DNA of 45,808 nucleotides from Candidatus Helarchaeota archaeon (GTDB lineage: Archaea > Asgardarchaeota > Lokiarchaeia > Helarchaeales > JABXJV01): NCBI GenBank assembly GCA_013375355.1, contig JABXJV010000442.1, forward strand, positions 1 through 45,808, in the 5' to 3' direction. The first letter of the stretch is position 1. Every line of letters begins with the position of its first letter. The notes beneath the pieces are model-generated. The model had not been told where the DNA came from and searched no databases. It saw only the letters and a program-made list of their open reading frames with translations. This document shows, piece after piece, positions 9,378 to 17,664 of the stretch. The position numbers and the translations under genes were made by a program.

Positions 9378-9553
9378 CAAATTTCACCTTTTCATTGGGG
9401 ATAATAAAGGGGATAATAAAAATTTAATTATTTAATCTACTTTTTTATTTTTCCTTTTAAAATATTGTGAACTAATTGATTTTATTATTTTGAATAAATG
9501 ACATTTTATCTAGATGGAAATTAAACCATTGAAAATCGCATTATTATTTTTTT

Positions 9554-10642
9554 TTAAAACCCCGCTTGTTCTAGGGGTGGAAGCCAAGCTTTTTTTACAT
9601 TTTTCAATGAATCATAAATTTGGATAAAATCTTTGGAAATTGGAAGAATCATTTCAAGATCTGCTTTTTTAATTGAAAAATACCCTTTTTCCTTCAAAAG
9701 TCTTGTAAGCTGAAAATGTTTATCATGGACAAAAGCCATCATAACTGGAGATTCCATAGCAGCTATAGCTTCTAATTTATTGAGAAGGGAATGTCCAATA
9801 TCATCTATTCTAAACTCTGACTCAATAAAGAAATCTGCAAGGACATAAGAACTTAAATAATATTTTAATATTAAAGTATAGGATTTTAAAATAGTTCCTC
9901 CGCCAATCAAGTTTTGACCTCTTTTTATAGTTAAATTTATGCCCTTATCCCTTTTAGGTCTATTTACTTTAAACCAATGCCAGTAATTTTTATCGTATAC
10001 ATTGCCACCAATGAAATTTTTATTATGCTCATTTATTTTTTTAATGAATTCCAATTGTTCTCCTTTTTGGATTTCAAATTGAAAATTTTTTACTTTTTTT
10101 CTTCTTTTTGCTTTTAATTTCAATAAATAGAATAATGGGAAAAAAGGGAATAAAGGAAGAATTTCGTTTCTAAATTTAAGGGGATTAATAATTTTCAAGA
10201 AAAGAGAATAATAAGTTTTATAAATATAACCGAGTTTTTTGTAAAGTCTCCTTGCATGACCTCTTGGATCTGCCATGAGGACTGAGCCTTCTGCACCATA
10301 ATTCTTAGTAAACTCAATCGCACGCTCCATTAGGTTTCTAGCAATTCCCTGTTTTTCTAAAATAGGGCACGTAGCCACGTCATCAATTCCTCCGAATAAA
10401 AATTCATGATCCCCAAATCTCATTTTATGAAAAGTAACAATAACGCTTCCAACTATTATACCATTCTTCTCCGCAAGCATAATTCCTTCCGGAATAAATC
10501 TTGGAGGTCTTTTTTTATATTTCCAATCCCAAAATTCTAAAGTTCTAGGCTGACAGAATCTTGTTTTACAAAAAGCACTATGGAATAATTTGTCAATTCC
10601 TGGCTCATCACCATCTTGGAATGTTCTGTATTTGATGGGCAT
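9554..10642 (-). CDS. GNAT-family N-acetyltransferase
   Basis: A GNAT domain occupies roughly residues 1-160. It contains the acetyl-CoA binding segment (CPILEKQGIARNLMERAI) and the following segment MADPRGHARRLYKKLGY that closes the fold. The C-terminal 200 residues include a second mixed domain, as in Eis-like double-GNAT proteins, but I cannot identify its substrate pocket. It lies 23 bases downstream of the FAD oxidoreductase gene on the same strand, so both are probably cotranscribed. The acetylated substrate is unknown. Confidence 0.8.
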   Translation of the reverse strand: MPIKYRTFQDGDEPGIDKLFHSAFCKTRFCQPRTLEFWDWKYKKRPPRFIPEGIMLAEKNGIIVGSVIVTFHKMRFGDHEFLFGGIDDVATCPILEKQGIARNLMERAIEFTKNYGAEGSVLMADPRGHARRLYKKLGYIYKTYYSLFLKIINPLKFRNEILPLFPFFPLFYLLKLKAKRRKKVKNFQFEIQKGEQLEFIKKINEHNKNFIGGNVYDKNYWHWFKVNRPKRDKGINLTIKRGQNLIGGGTILKSYTLILKYYLSSYVLADFFIESEFRIDDIGHSLLNKLEAIAAMESPVMMAFVHDKHFQLTRLLKEKGYFSIKKADLEMILPISKDFIQIYDSLKNVKKAWLPPLEQAGF

Positions 10643-10665
10643 TTTATTTCAAAAGATTAAAAAAA

Positions 10666-11994
10666 TTATGTCAAAAGCTCTAACTTTGTTCTATCCTCAA
10701 AAATGGCTTTTGCACAAAAAAGTGCTGAAGTATGTGCTATTTCTCCACCTGTTCCTGGAACACCATAAGAATCACCTGCAAAATAAAGTCCCTCAATCTC
10801 ACTTTTTACTTTAGGACGCAAATTACGATGTTGAGTGATAAATGGAACTGCTCCATCAACAATTCCTGCACTAGTTCTATGCCAAATGATTTTATTAGAA
10901 AAATCAGGGTACATTTCATTTAATATATTCATAAGATTATCTTTGACTTGTTTAATTTTTTCTTTATCTGAGATAACATCTAATTCGGTTGGTTGGAAAA
11001 TTGTATAAATTTGTTCTCCTTCAGGAACAATCTTTTCGTCCAGATTTGATGCAAACACTGACATAGTAAAAGGTTTTCTCGTTAAAATAGTTCCATCGTG
11101 ATCTGAAATCTTTTCTTTAAGTCCAAAATCCATAAACACACCAACTGTTGGTATAATGTTTTCTGTCATTTTAACAAATTCTGGTGAAAAATTCGATTCC
11201 GGAATTAAATCAAATATCGATTTAGAAGGTATTGCCAGTATAACAGTGTTTGCCTCTATAAATTCACTGCCTACATTTACACCCCTAATTTCATTATTCT
11301 CAATTTTAACACTATCAACCTTTGATTTCGTCCTAATTTCCCCATTTTCTTTTATAATCTCGATTAACCTTTCAATTATCGCTTTCCAACCCCCACGAGG
11401 ATAAGAAGTTCCTGATGGTGCTTTTGATCCAGTTTTAATACCATCAACAAATTCTCCTGATGACAACATTTCAGTTTTTGTTGATACACACATTAGATTT
11501 GCTACTACGACAAGAAAATCCTTAATAGGTTGTGATAATTTACCATGTTTATCTTCAAGTTCTTTAATATAATCAGGTACAGACACATCTAAGTAGTCAT
11601 TAACTTTTAATTTTAAAATATCCACTAAAATTGGTCCAAATGCCTTCTTCTCTTCATCATTAAAAATATCTGTTGAAGCTAGACCACGCATAGAGAGTGG
11701 AAAATCATGAAATGCGCCATCTTGGAATAATTTAATATCGCCACAATTAATTATATCTAGTTTTTCGCCAAGTTGTTTCTTAAATATCTTATAAATTGAA
11801 CTTTTTGTTGAATATCTTATTAAATGAATCCCAAAGTCGACAATATAACCTTTTTTATATTCAATAGAATTAGATCTGCCACCTAGCATGGAACTTTTTT
11901 CTAAAAGTAAAATTTTTTGTCCATTTTTTGCTAAAATCGCTCCAGTAAGTAATCCTGCTATTCCACCACCAACAATTATGGTATCAAATGACAA
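10666..11994 (-). CDS. FAD-dependent oxidoreductase, phytoene desaturase/amine oxidase type
   Basis: The N-terminal dinucleotide-binding motif is IIVGGGIAGLLTGAILAKNG, followed by LLLEKSSMLGGRS as in phytoene desaturase, protoporphyrinogen oxidase and amine oxidase relatives. The C-terminal FAD-contact motif is GLYFAGDSYGVPGTGGEIA. At 442 residues it has the normal family length, and it lacks a signal peptide. Lokiarchaeal lipid-modifying or isoprenoid-related oxidation is possible, but the substrate cannot be told from sequence. It precedes a GNAT acetyltransferase in a two-gene set and is divergent from the PH/GRAM-zinc ribbon gene. Confidence 0.85.
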   Translation of the reverse strand: MSFDTIIVGGGIAGLLTGAILAKNGQKILLLEKSSMLGGRSNSIEYKKGYIVDFGIHLIRYSTKSSIYKIFKKQLGEKLDIINCGDIKLFQDGAFHDFPLSMRGLASTDIFNDEEKKAFGPILVDILKLKVNDYLDVSVPDYIKELEDKHGKLSQPIKDFLVVVANLMCVSTKTEMLSSGEFVDGIKTGSKAPSGTSYPRGGWKAIIERLIEIIKENGEIRTKSKVDSVKIENNEIRGVNVGSEFIEANTVILAIPSKSIFDLIPESNFSPEFVKMTENIIPTVGVFMDFGLKEKISDHDGTILTRKPFTMSVFASNLDEKIVPEGEQIYTIFQPTELDVISDKEKIKQVKDNLMNILNEMYPDFSNKIIWHRTSAGIVDGAVPFITQHRNLRPKVKSEIEGLYFAGDSYGVPGTGGEIAHTSALFCAKAIFEDRTKLELLT

Positions 11995-12049
11995 AAATAA
12001 ACCTCTTTAAAACTCTTTTTAGATAAATATTTGTGCCTATAATGAAATT

Positions 12050-12118
12050 ATTTTAAATTAGTATTAATTTAATTTTAAATGAAACGATTTTAAATTATAC
12101 TAGATAGATTTTAAATTA
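12050..12118. repeat. four short direct repeats ATTTTAAAT(T/G)
   Basis: Copies start at 12050, 12072, 12087 and 12108; three of them read ATTTTAAATTA. They lie between the divergent FAD oxidoreductase and PH/GRAM genes. Spacings of 22, 15 and 21 bases suggest possible operator copies, but AT-rich DNA produces such words easily. Confidence 0.3.
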
Positions 12119-12186
12119 AGTATCAAAAATTAGTTCAAAATTTAATTTAAAAAATAATTAACATAAAAATATGGGCGAATTTAAAA

Positions 12187-12834
12187 ATGTCAGATCGATT
12201 TTGGGATAAAGATGGGCGTCCTTTCGTTTTAGAAGGAGAAACTATTCAACATAGTGTTCCCGAAGTACGTATTTCAGGCAGTGCTGCTTCTAAAGGTCTT
12301 ATGGAAATTGGAGACTTAAAAATGGGGGATTTATATGTAACAAATACTCGACTAATCTTTATCGGGGAGGTCAGGAAATCAAAGGATCTACGACAAAAAT
12401 TTGATGGTCTAAGCATTTTTTATGATGATATAACTGAATTAGGAAAAGTACAAAAAGATAAATTTTCAGTTCTATGTGTCTTCAAAAAAGGACGTTGGAG
12501 ATCACAAAAAGCCAGAGTTTATTTTAAGAAGCTACCCCAAGATCAAGTTGAGAAAGTAACAGATTATATTAAATCTGCTTTGCAAGATATTGAATACGCC
12601 GAAACTGGTGAACGTCCAGAACCAAGAGAAAAGATAGAGAAGAAAAAGAAAGAAAAAAAACAAGTAGAGGAAAAGACGGATCCTGATTTAATAAAAGCTC
12701 AAGCATTATTTAGCGAAATAAAGGAGGATTCTGTTGAATTAATGTGCCCTGCATGTGGTGGATATGTATCATATAGACCAGGAATGAAAACTTGTCCATT
12801 ATGTGGAAAAGCAGTTAAATTTTTCCCAGATTAA
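12187..12834 (+). CDS. PH/GRAM-like domain protein with C-terminal zinc ribbon
   Basis: Residues 10-135 look like a GRAM/PH-like fold: strands around GDLYVTNTRLIFIGEV, then KFSVLCVFKKGRWRSQKARV, closed by a helix (QDQVEKVTDYIKSALQDI). In eukaryotes such domains bind phosphoinositides or proteins on membranes. A basic/acidic linker rich in K and E (residues 145-165) follows. The end is a zinc ribbon with C187, C190, C203 and C206 (CPACGGY, CPLCGK). The gene lies between an MglA-like GTPase and an FAD enzyme. Lipid or GTPase binding is inferred from the fold guess only. The Vps36-type GLUE fold is an alternative reading. Confidence 0.65.
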   Translation: MSDRFWDKDGRPFVLEGETIQHSVPEVRISGSAASKGLMEIGDLKMGDLYVTNTRLIFIGEVRKSKDLRQKFDGLSIFYDDITELGKVQKDKFSVLCVFKKGRWRSQKARVYFKKLPQDQVEKVTDYIKSALQDIEYAETGERPEPREKIEKKKKEKKQVEEKTDPDLIKAQALFSEIKEDSVELMCPACGGYVSYRPGMKTCPLCGKAVKFFPD

Positions 12835-12874
12835 TCTAAAAAACAAGAATTAGAATTTCAATCTTTGGCAAATT

Positions 12875-13450
12875 TTATTTCTTAATATAACTAGCCAAAA
12901 TTCGTTTTGCGCATAAAGTAAATGCATTTTTTACATTCTTTCCATTAATTGCTACTGTCTCTATAAAATCAACATTTCTTAATCTAGCTTTCTTAAATAT
13001 TCCTTCTGCATCCTTTTTGGTTACTCTCTTATTAAGATCAAGATCAATTTTATTGAACATGCAGATTAATGGCAAATCAATCAATTTCTTTTTTAAAATT
13101 TCAATTAATAGATTCACAGCTGCAAGATTATCCTTCCATGCTTCTATGGATGCGTCCCAGACGAAAATTATTCCATCGACGCCCCCTAAAATAGCTTTTT
13201 GGAGAGACTCAAAACTTTTTTTTCCTACCACACTCCACACTTGAAAAGAAACGTTTGATTTACCAATTTTTGCCATCATTCGATCGAAAAATGATGCATC
13301 ACGACCAGCTCTAACTTGAGTCAATTTTCCAGTTTGGATTCCCTTTTCCTTATCATGTATCCATCTAATGGAAGTCCCTTTTCCAGCTAATTCTGGTCCA
13401 AAATACACCATTTTGAAGACTAATGAACCATCAGGCAATTTTTGGGGCAT
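12875..13450 (-). CDS. divergent MglA-like small GTPase
   Basis: Homologue of the GTPase at 8766-9377, with the same order of motifs. The P-loop is FGPELAGKGTS, with GKGT in place of GKTT. RAGRDASFFDRM occupies the switch region. WSVVGKK replaces the usual GQ of the G3 motif, and FNKIDLD is a normal G4. Loss of the G3 Gln suggests altered or absent GTP hydrolysis, so it may act as a constitutive or regulatory partner (inference). Length (191) is typical. It ends about 40 bases from the convergent PH/GRAM gene and is divergent from the GHKL ATPase gene. Confidence 0.85.
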   Translation of the reverse strand: MPQKLPDGSLVFKMVYFGPELAGKGTSIRWIHDKEKGIQTGKLTQVRAGRDASFFDRMMAKIGKSNVSFQVWSVVGKKSFESLQKAILGGVDGIIFVWDASIEAWKDNLAAVNLLIEILKKKLIDLPLICMFNKIDLDLNKRVTKKDAEGIFKKARLRNVDFIETVAINGKNVKNAFTLCAKRILASYIKK

Positions 13451-13557
13451 TTTAATCTTGATTTATTTTTTTAGTATTAACTAATGAACTATTATTTTTA
13501 AAAATTTTGAAGAGTGCGAATGATATCTTTAATGTAAGATAATTAATTTTAAATATA

Positions 13558-13568
13558 TTTATATAAAA
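13558..13568 (+). promoter_or_regulatory. candidate TATA box in divergent region
   Basis: TTTATATAAAA is a close match to the archaeal TATA consensus. It lies between the divergent GTPase and GHKL-ATPase genes, about 105 bases before ATG 13673. As the element is nearly symmetric it could serve either gene. Confidence 0.4.
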
Positions 13569-13672
13569 AGAAAAAGTTTTAAGTTATAATTTATTAAATG
13601 AAAAAGTTAAATTGATTGATTAAAAAATTAAAATTTTCAGATTGTTAAATACCAATAAAGGGTTTGAAAAAA

Positions 13673-15352
13673 ATGGGAAAGTTACGAGAAATTACTATTG
13701 ACCTAGAATCCCTTTCCGAAGAAGTTATTTATAAATATGGTGATTATCATGCAGGGTTTCGAGAATTATTACAAAACGCTAGTGATGCAATTAAGGATTA
13801 TGAAGAAAGTATCAAAGATAAGAATAAAATTAAAGATAAGAAATTTAGCGGTTTTATTTCTGCAACATTATTTCCAAGATATATAGTTATTAAAGATAAT
13901 GGAATCGGTCTAGCGAGTAAAGAAATAGATGAGTATTTATTACGATTATATGGGACGGATAAAAAAGAAAAAAAAAGAGCTGGAATATTTGGCAGGGGAT
14001 TTTTTGCTATTTTTAAAGAATCAAAGGAAATATTTGTAATAACTCAAAGACCAGGTGAGAAAAAAGTATATTTAAAAGTCTATCCGAAAGATAAATGGTT
14101 TGTTTGTGAAGAATTGGCTTTAAAAGAGATTCCAAATAAATTTCTTGATTATACTTTATTATTGGAACATGGTCATGGAACTAATCTAGTTGTAATTCCC
14201 AATAAAATCACTTTTAACATTGATGAAATACATAAATATTTAATTCAAACTTGTCAATTTTTTGAGATTCCACTGGTATTAAATGGTCATTCAATAAATA
14301 AAACCTTTTTACAAGCTGTAAAGGAAGATGAAAATAATAGAGCCATTGTTGATTTTAATGAAGTTGATAAAAAAGACCCAAATATAAGAATTAGTGGTTG
14401 CCTTGCCTATCAAACAGCGAATAATATGATTCAAGCATTTGTATATCGAATTAAAGTTTTAAACTTAATTTCTCCCGTTGATTCAGTCTGTGGATATATC
14501 AATTATAATCAATTAAAGGTCGTTCCTAGCCGCGATGCTCTTGTACAAGATGAAAACTATCACTTTTTTATTAGAGTGTTATCAGAACAATGCGATAAAG
14601 TAATGAAAAAACTCTCTGAGAATCCACAAAAAGACGATTATCAAGCATTGTTGAATTATGGAATTATAAAAAGAGATCCTAGCTATATTTTAAAAGTTCC
14701 GCTTTATAAAATTGTAGGGGAGAGGGAAAAATACTCAATTAATAATATTTTAAATGCAATTGGAACTAAAATACTATTTTATGCGAAAAATAGGAATTTA
14801 GTAGCAGATCGGCTTCGAAAACGAGGGTTTATCGTTATAACCGATTTTTCGGAGAAAGAATTTGAAATGCTACAGCTCATTATTGAAAATCAAAGAAACA
14901 TAACCTTTTTAAGCGTTGAAAGTCCAACTGCAAGTAAATTGGCTGGTCTCGGGAAGCGATATATTGTTCCAGATGATGATTTATCTTCCTTAGAGGGAAA
15001 AATATTAAATATGGCAAGGGAAATGGTTGATGAATTTTCTGGAGAAGTAGGAAAAATTAAAGTGTTCATTATAAAAGGAGACTTAGTTGACGAAGCTGAA
15101 CACATTCCTGGTCAAATTTGGATACAGAGAGAGGGAAAAATTTTGAATTTGGCTAAAAAAATTACTAAATACCCAACCCTTGTAAAAATGTTCCTAACTC
15201 CTCTTATAGCTCATGAAATTACCCATGAAAATGATAAAGAGATTCATGATGAAACGTTTTACGAGATTCTTGAGACTAATTTAAAGAAAATGCAGGAAAA
15301 TATAGTTGAAAAATTTTTAAAATTAGAGAAAGAAGCGTTTTTAAAATTATGA
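13673..15352 (+). CDS. GHKL (Hsp90-like) ATPase with C-terminal HExxH zincin-like motif
   Basis: The N-terminal GHKL ATP-binding fold is complete: N box RELLQNASDAI (E31, N35), G1 box KDNGIGL (D75, G77, G79), G2 box GIFGRGFFAIF (104-114) and a later HGHGTNL. This is the fold of Hsp90, MutL and histidine kinases, but no kinase His domain follows. After a central region of about 330 residues, the end has IAHEITHEN with HExxH at 514-518 and IHDETFYE shortly after, a probable metallopeptidase active site. The combination suggests an ATP-driven machine with a protease-like end, although the central part is unrecognised. I use ATG 13673; a TTG nine bases up is possible. It is not visibly cotranscribed with a neighbour. 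Confidence 0.8.
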   Translation: MGKLREITIDLESLSEEVIYKYGDYHAGFRELLQNASDAIKDYEESIKDKNKIKDKKFSGFISATLFPRYIVIKDNGIGLASKEIDEYLLRLYGTDKKEKKRAGIFGRGFFAIFKESKEIFVITQRPGEKKVYLKVYPKDKWFVCEELALKEIPNKFLDYTLLLEHGHGTNLVVIPNKITFNIDEIHKYLIQTCQFFEIPLVLNGHSINKTFLQAVKEDENNRAIVDFNEVDKKDPNIRISGCLAYQTANNMIQAFVYRIKVLNLISPVDSVCGYINYNQLKVVPSRDALVQDENYHFFIRVLSEQCDKVMKKLSENPQKDDYQALLNYGIIKRDPSYILKVPLYKIVGEREKYSINNILNAIGTKILFYAKNRNLVADRLRKRGFIVITDFSEKEFEMLQLIIENQRNITFLSVESPTASKLAGLGKRYIVPDDDLSSLEGKILNMAREMVDEFSGEVGKIKVFIIKGDLVDEAEHIPGQIWIQREGKILNLAKKITKYPTLVKMFLTPLIAHEITHENDKEIHDETFYEILETNLKKMQENIVEKFLKLEKEAFLKL

Positions 15353-15356
15353 ATTA

Positions 15357-15566
15357 TTAATCTCCAAAACCTACAAACTTCTTTTCACGTCTTTTTTTGT
15401 GATGCTCACGTTCTTTTTCTGTATTGACATTACTCAAAACTGAAAATGATTTTTTAGATTTTTCCTCAAGCCCCATCTTTTTTATTTTTTCCCTTTCTTC
15501 TTTAACACGTTTTAATTCTACTTTTTCGCCTTCTTCATCAATTTCATTTGATTTTTCTTCACTCAA
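15357..15566 (-). CDS. small highly charged protein, unknown
   Basis: A frame of 69 residues, rich in K and E, with one short neutral stretch (SFSVLSNVN) and the ending KKFVGFGD. The start is TTG with AAGG eight bases upstream. It is convergent with the GHKL ATPase gene, with only four bases between stops. It lies about 70 bases after the start of the actin-related gene's downstream end, on the same strand. Composition alone could be chance in AT-rich DNA, but the clean start and fit between genes favour a real small gene. Confidence 0.45.
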   Translation of the reverse strand: MSEEKSNEIDEEGEKVELKRVKEEREKIKKMGLEEKSKKSFSVLSNVNTEKEREHHKKRREKKFVGFGD

Positions 15567-15652
15567 TTAATCAACCTTCTGCTAATCTAAATAATTATTA
15601 ATAATTACTTAATTTTTACTTTTAATTAACTTTATCATAAATATAATAATTA

Positions 15653-17353
15653 TTAATAAGGGATAGCTTTTTGAAATTTATTTTTAATTTCGCGATATAA
15701 ATAACGCCAAGGCTTAAGAATTTGTCTAGCCTCTTCAATACTTATATGTATCGGAGACTTTTTGATTAATAAATTCATTTTTTCATTGGAAGAAGATAAT
15801 TTTTTATTAAATTCGTCTGCTCTTGCCCGAAAAGTTTTTAAATTCTTTATTTCTTTGAGATTTTTTAAACGTTGCATGAAGTGTGTATGAAGAATTTCAG
15901 ATGATTGTTGGATTGTAATTTTAATTGATTTTTTTATTTTTTCAATTTCTTGAGGATCATCGGTAATCCAGTATTTAAATTGATCATTTTCAAGCAATTC
16001 TCCCTTTAATTGACCTTTATTTAATAATGAACTTAGGGTTTTTTTCATTTCTTCTTTATTTACGCTAAATATTTCTGATAATATTTTTAAATCGACAGTA
16101 ATGTATTGTGTTAAAAATTGAATCATTTTATTTACAAAATCTGGGGATTCTTCCAGTCTAATACTCTTAAAAACGGGAAGAAGTTTAATATCTTTTAAAT
16201 CTAACTTAATATTATTTTTTTCAAATCTAATTCTATCCATAACTTGAAGTCCCTCTTCAAAAAATTCAGTTGGACTAACCATAAAATTAATGAAATCGGG
16301 ATGAGAACTTAATTTTGATGCCCCAATCCATTCAATAATATTTGAATAATCTGGGTGGAAACTTTTAACATTAATTTCAAGGTTAATTGATTTTTCTAGG
16401 ACATCGTGTATTCTCTCGGCAAATCCTTGAAAACAAGCTCTTCCTCCTAAAACGATAGAAAGATAAAAATCTCTTCTAATATTTCGATCGAAATTATCCA
16501 AAATAGAAATCAGGAATTCTGGGAGAGGAAGAATGTCCTTTCCGATGAGTACAGGGTTAAAAAACATTTCTGTTACTGCGTAGCGTTCAAGATCAATAAT
16601 AACTTTTTTATCATTAAAATTAAATTCTCTTTCTAATTTGGAAATGGAGTCAAGATTCCCTTTTGTTAGATTTTCAAATTCTTCACGACTTTTTGCAATA
16701 AGACAATATCTAGAGATCTGTTCCAAAGCATAATCAGATAATACAACTCCATTTCTCGATGAAACTAATACATCAAGACTTTCTTTTAAATCTAACAAAG
16801 AAATATCATATATATTCGCTTGCTGTTCAAAACTGGTGCCTTTCCAAACAGGTAAAATTTGAGTATTTGTATCAATATAAACAATTAATCCTGTATCTCT
16901 GTTTGTGGCTAAAAAAGTTGAATAAGGTTCATTTAAAATACTTAAACCTGATGGATTAAATGTTTCAAAAACGATTTTCACTAAATCTTGGATGAATTGA
17001 TTGGGTACAAATAAAGGATAAGTAATAATATAATTCTGTCGTCCCTTAATATCCAATAAGTTAAAAATAACATACGCCAAAATTTTTGATAACAATTCTC
17101 TATTAATATTATAATCTAAATCTATAGGTCTAACTAATTTTAAATTAAATCTATTATCGATTGCTTCTTTTCCAAAATAAATTTCTTTAGTCAATTTAAC
17201 ATCCTTGAAGTAAAGTTGTTTCATTACCTCATCTAAATGGCTCTGTGATGGGATTCCGGCTATATTTGGCATAATTAGTCTAGGCTTTTCCTCCCCTGAA
17301 AAACCTACTTTTAAATACTCCAAATCAATATCTAACACAATAAACTTTGACAT
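15653..17353 (-). CDS. actin-related protein with winged-helix-like C-terminal extension
   Basis: Residues 1-390 align along the actin fold: FIVLDIDLEYLKVGFSG at the P1 loop, VRPIDLDY, LNEPYSTFLATNRDTGLIVY, VWKGTSFEQQANIYDISLLD, and IVLGGRACFQGFAERI with EWIGASKL at the adenosine side. The P1 loop lacks the glycines of actin, and the P2 position reads IDTNTQ instead of DSGDG, so ATP handling may be altered. Residues 395-566 are extra: a winged-helix/PCI-like unit (VDLKILSEIFSVNKEEMKKT, QLKGELLENDQFKYW) and then helical coiled coil. I start at ATG 17353, six bases after GGTG, rather than nine codons upstream. It is probably a cytoskeletal or scaffold protein rather than canonical lokiactin. 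Confidence 0.85.
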   Translation of the reverse strand: MSKFIVLDIDLEYLKVGFSGEEKPRLIMPNIAGIPSQSHLDEVMKQLYFKDVKLTKEIYFGKEAIDNRFNLKLVRPIDLDYNINRELLSKILAYVIFNLLDIKGRQNYIITYPLFVPNQFIQDLVKIVFETFNPSGLSILNEPYSTFLATNRDTGLIVYIDTNTQILPVWKGTSFEQQANIYDISLLDLKESLDVLVSSRNGVVLSDYALEQISRYCLIAKSREEFENLTKGNLDSISKLEREFNFNDKKVIIDLERYAVTEMFFNPVLIGKDILPLPEFLISILDNFDRNIRRDFYLSIVLGGRACFQGFAERIHDVLEKSINLEINVKSFHPDYSNIIEWIGASKLSSHPDFINFMVSPTEFFEEGLQVMDRIRFEKNNIKLDLKDIKLLPVFKSIRLEESPDFVNKMIQFLTQYITVDLKILSEIFSVNKEEMKKTLSSLLNKGQLKGELLENDQFKYWITDDPQEIEKIKKSIKITIQQSSEILHTHFMQRLKNLKEIKNLKTFRARADEFNKKLSSSNEKMNLLIKKSPIHISIEEARQILKPWRYLYREIKNKFQKAIPY

Positions 17354-17457
17354 AATTTTCACCAAAATTTTGAAATCCAATCTTTAATAACTAAATTTAT
17401 CTTTTTATTTTGTTTTAACTTATGTCGAGCTCCTAAGATTATTTTTAATTATTTGGG

Positions 17458-17580
17458 ATTTGTAGTACTTACAAATAATTTGTATGCATTTTTGATATTT
17501 ATTAATTCATCTTATTCTCTATGAATTATAATTAAAGGTCTTGGATAAATATTATTAGCCCATCTTATAGGATTTATAAG
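17458..17580. promoter_or_regulatory. two inverted repeats in a 311-base non-coding stretch upstream of the actin-related gene
   Basis: ATTTGTA-GTACT-TACAAAT (17458-17476, 7-base arms) and CTTATA-GGATT-TATAAG (17564-17580, 6-base arms) share 5-base centres. They lie 100-230 bases before the actin-related gene's start and after the thiolase stop. They could be operators or RNA hairpins. I see nothing else in 17354-17664. Confidence 0.35.
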
Positions 17581-17664
17581 TTTTAATTAAAATTTTTGAT
17601 GAATTCTACGATTTTTAATCAATATTATGATTTGTGAATAAAAGAAAAAAAGAAAAAATATAAA

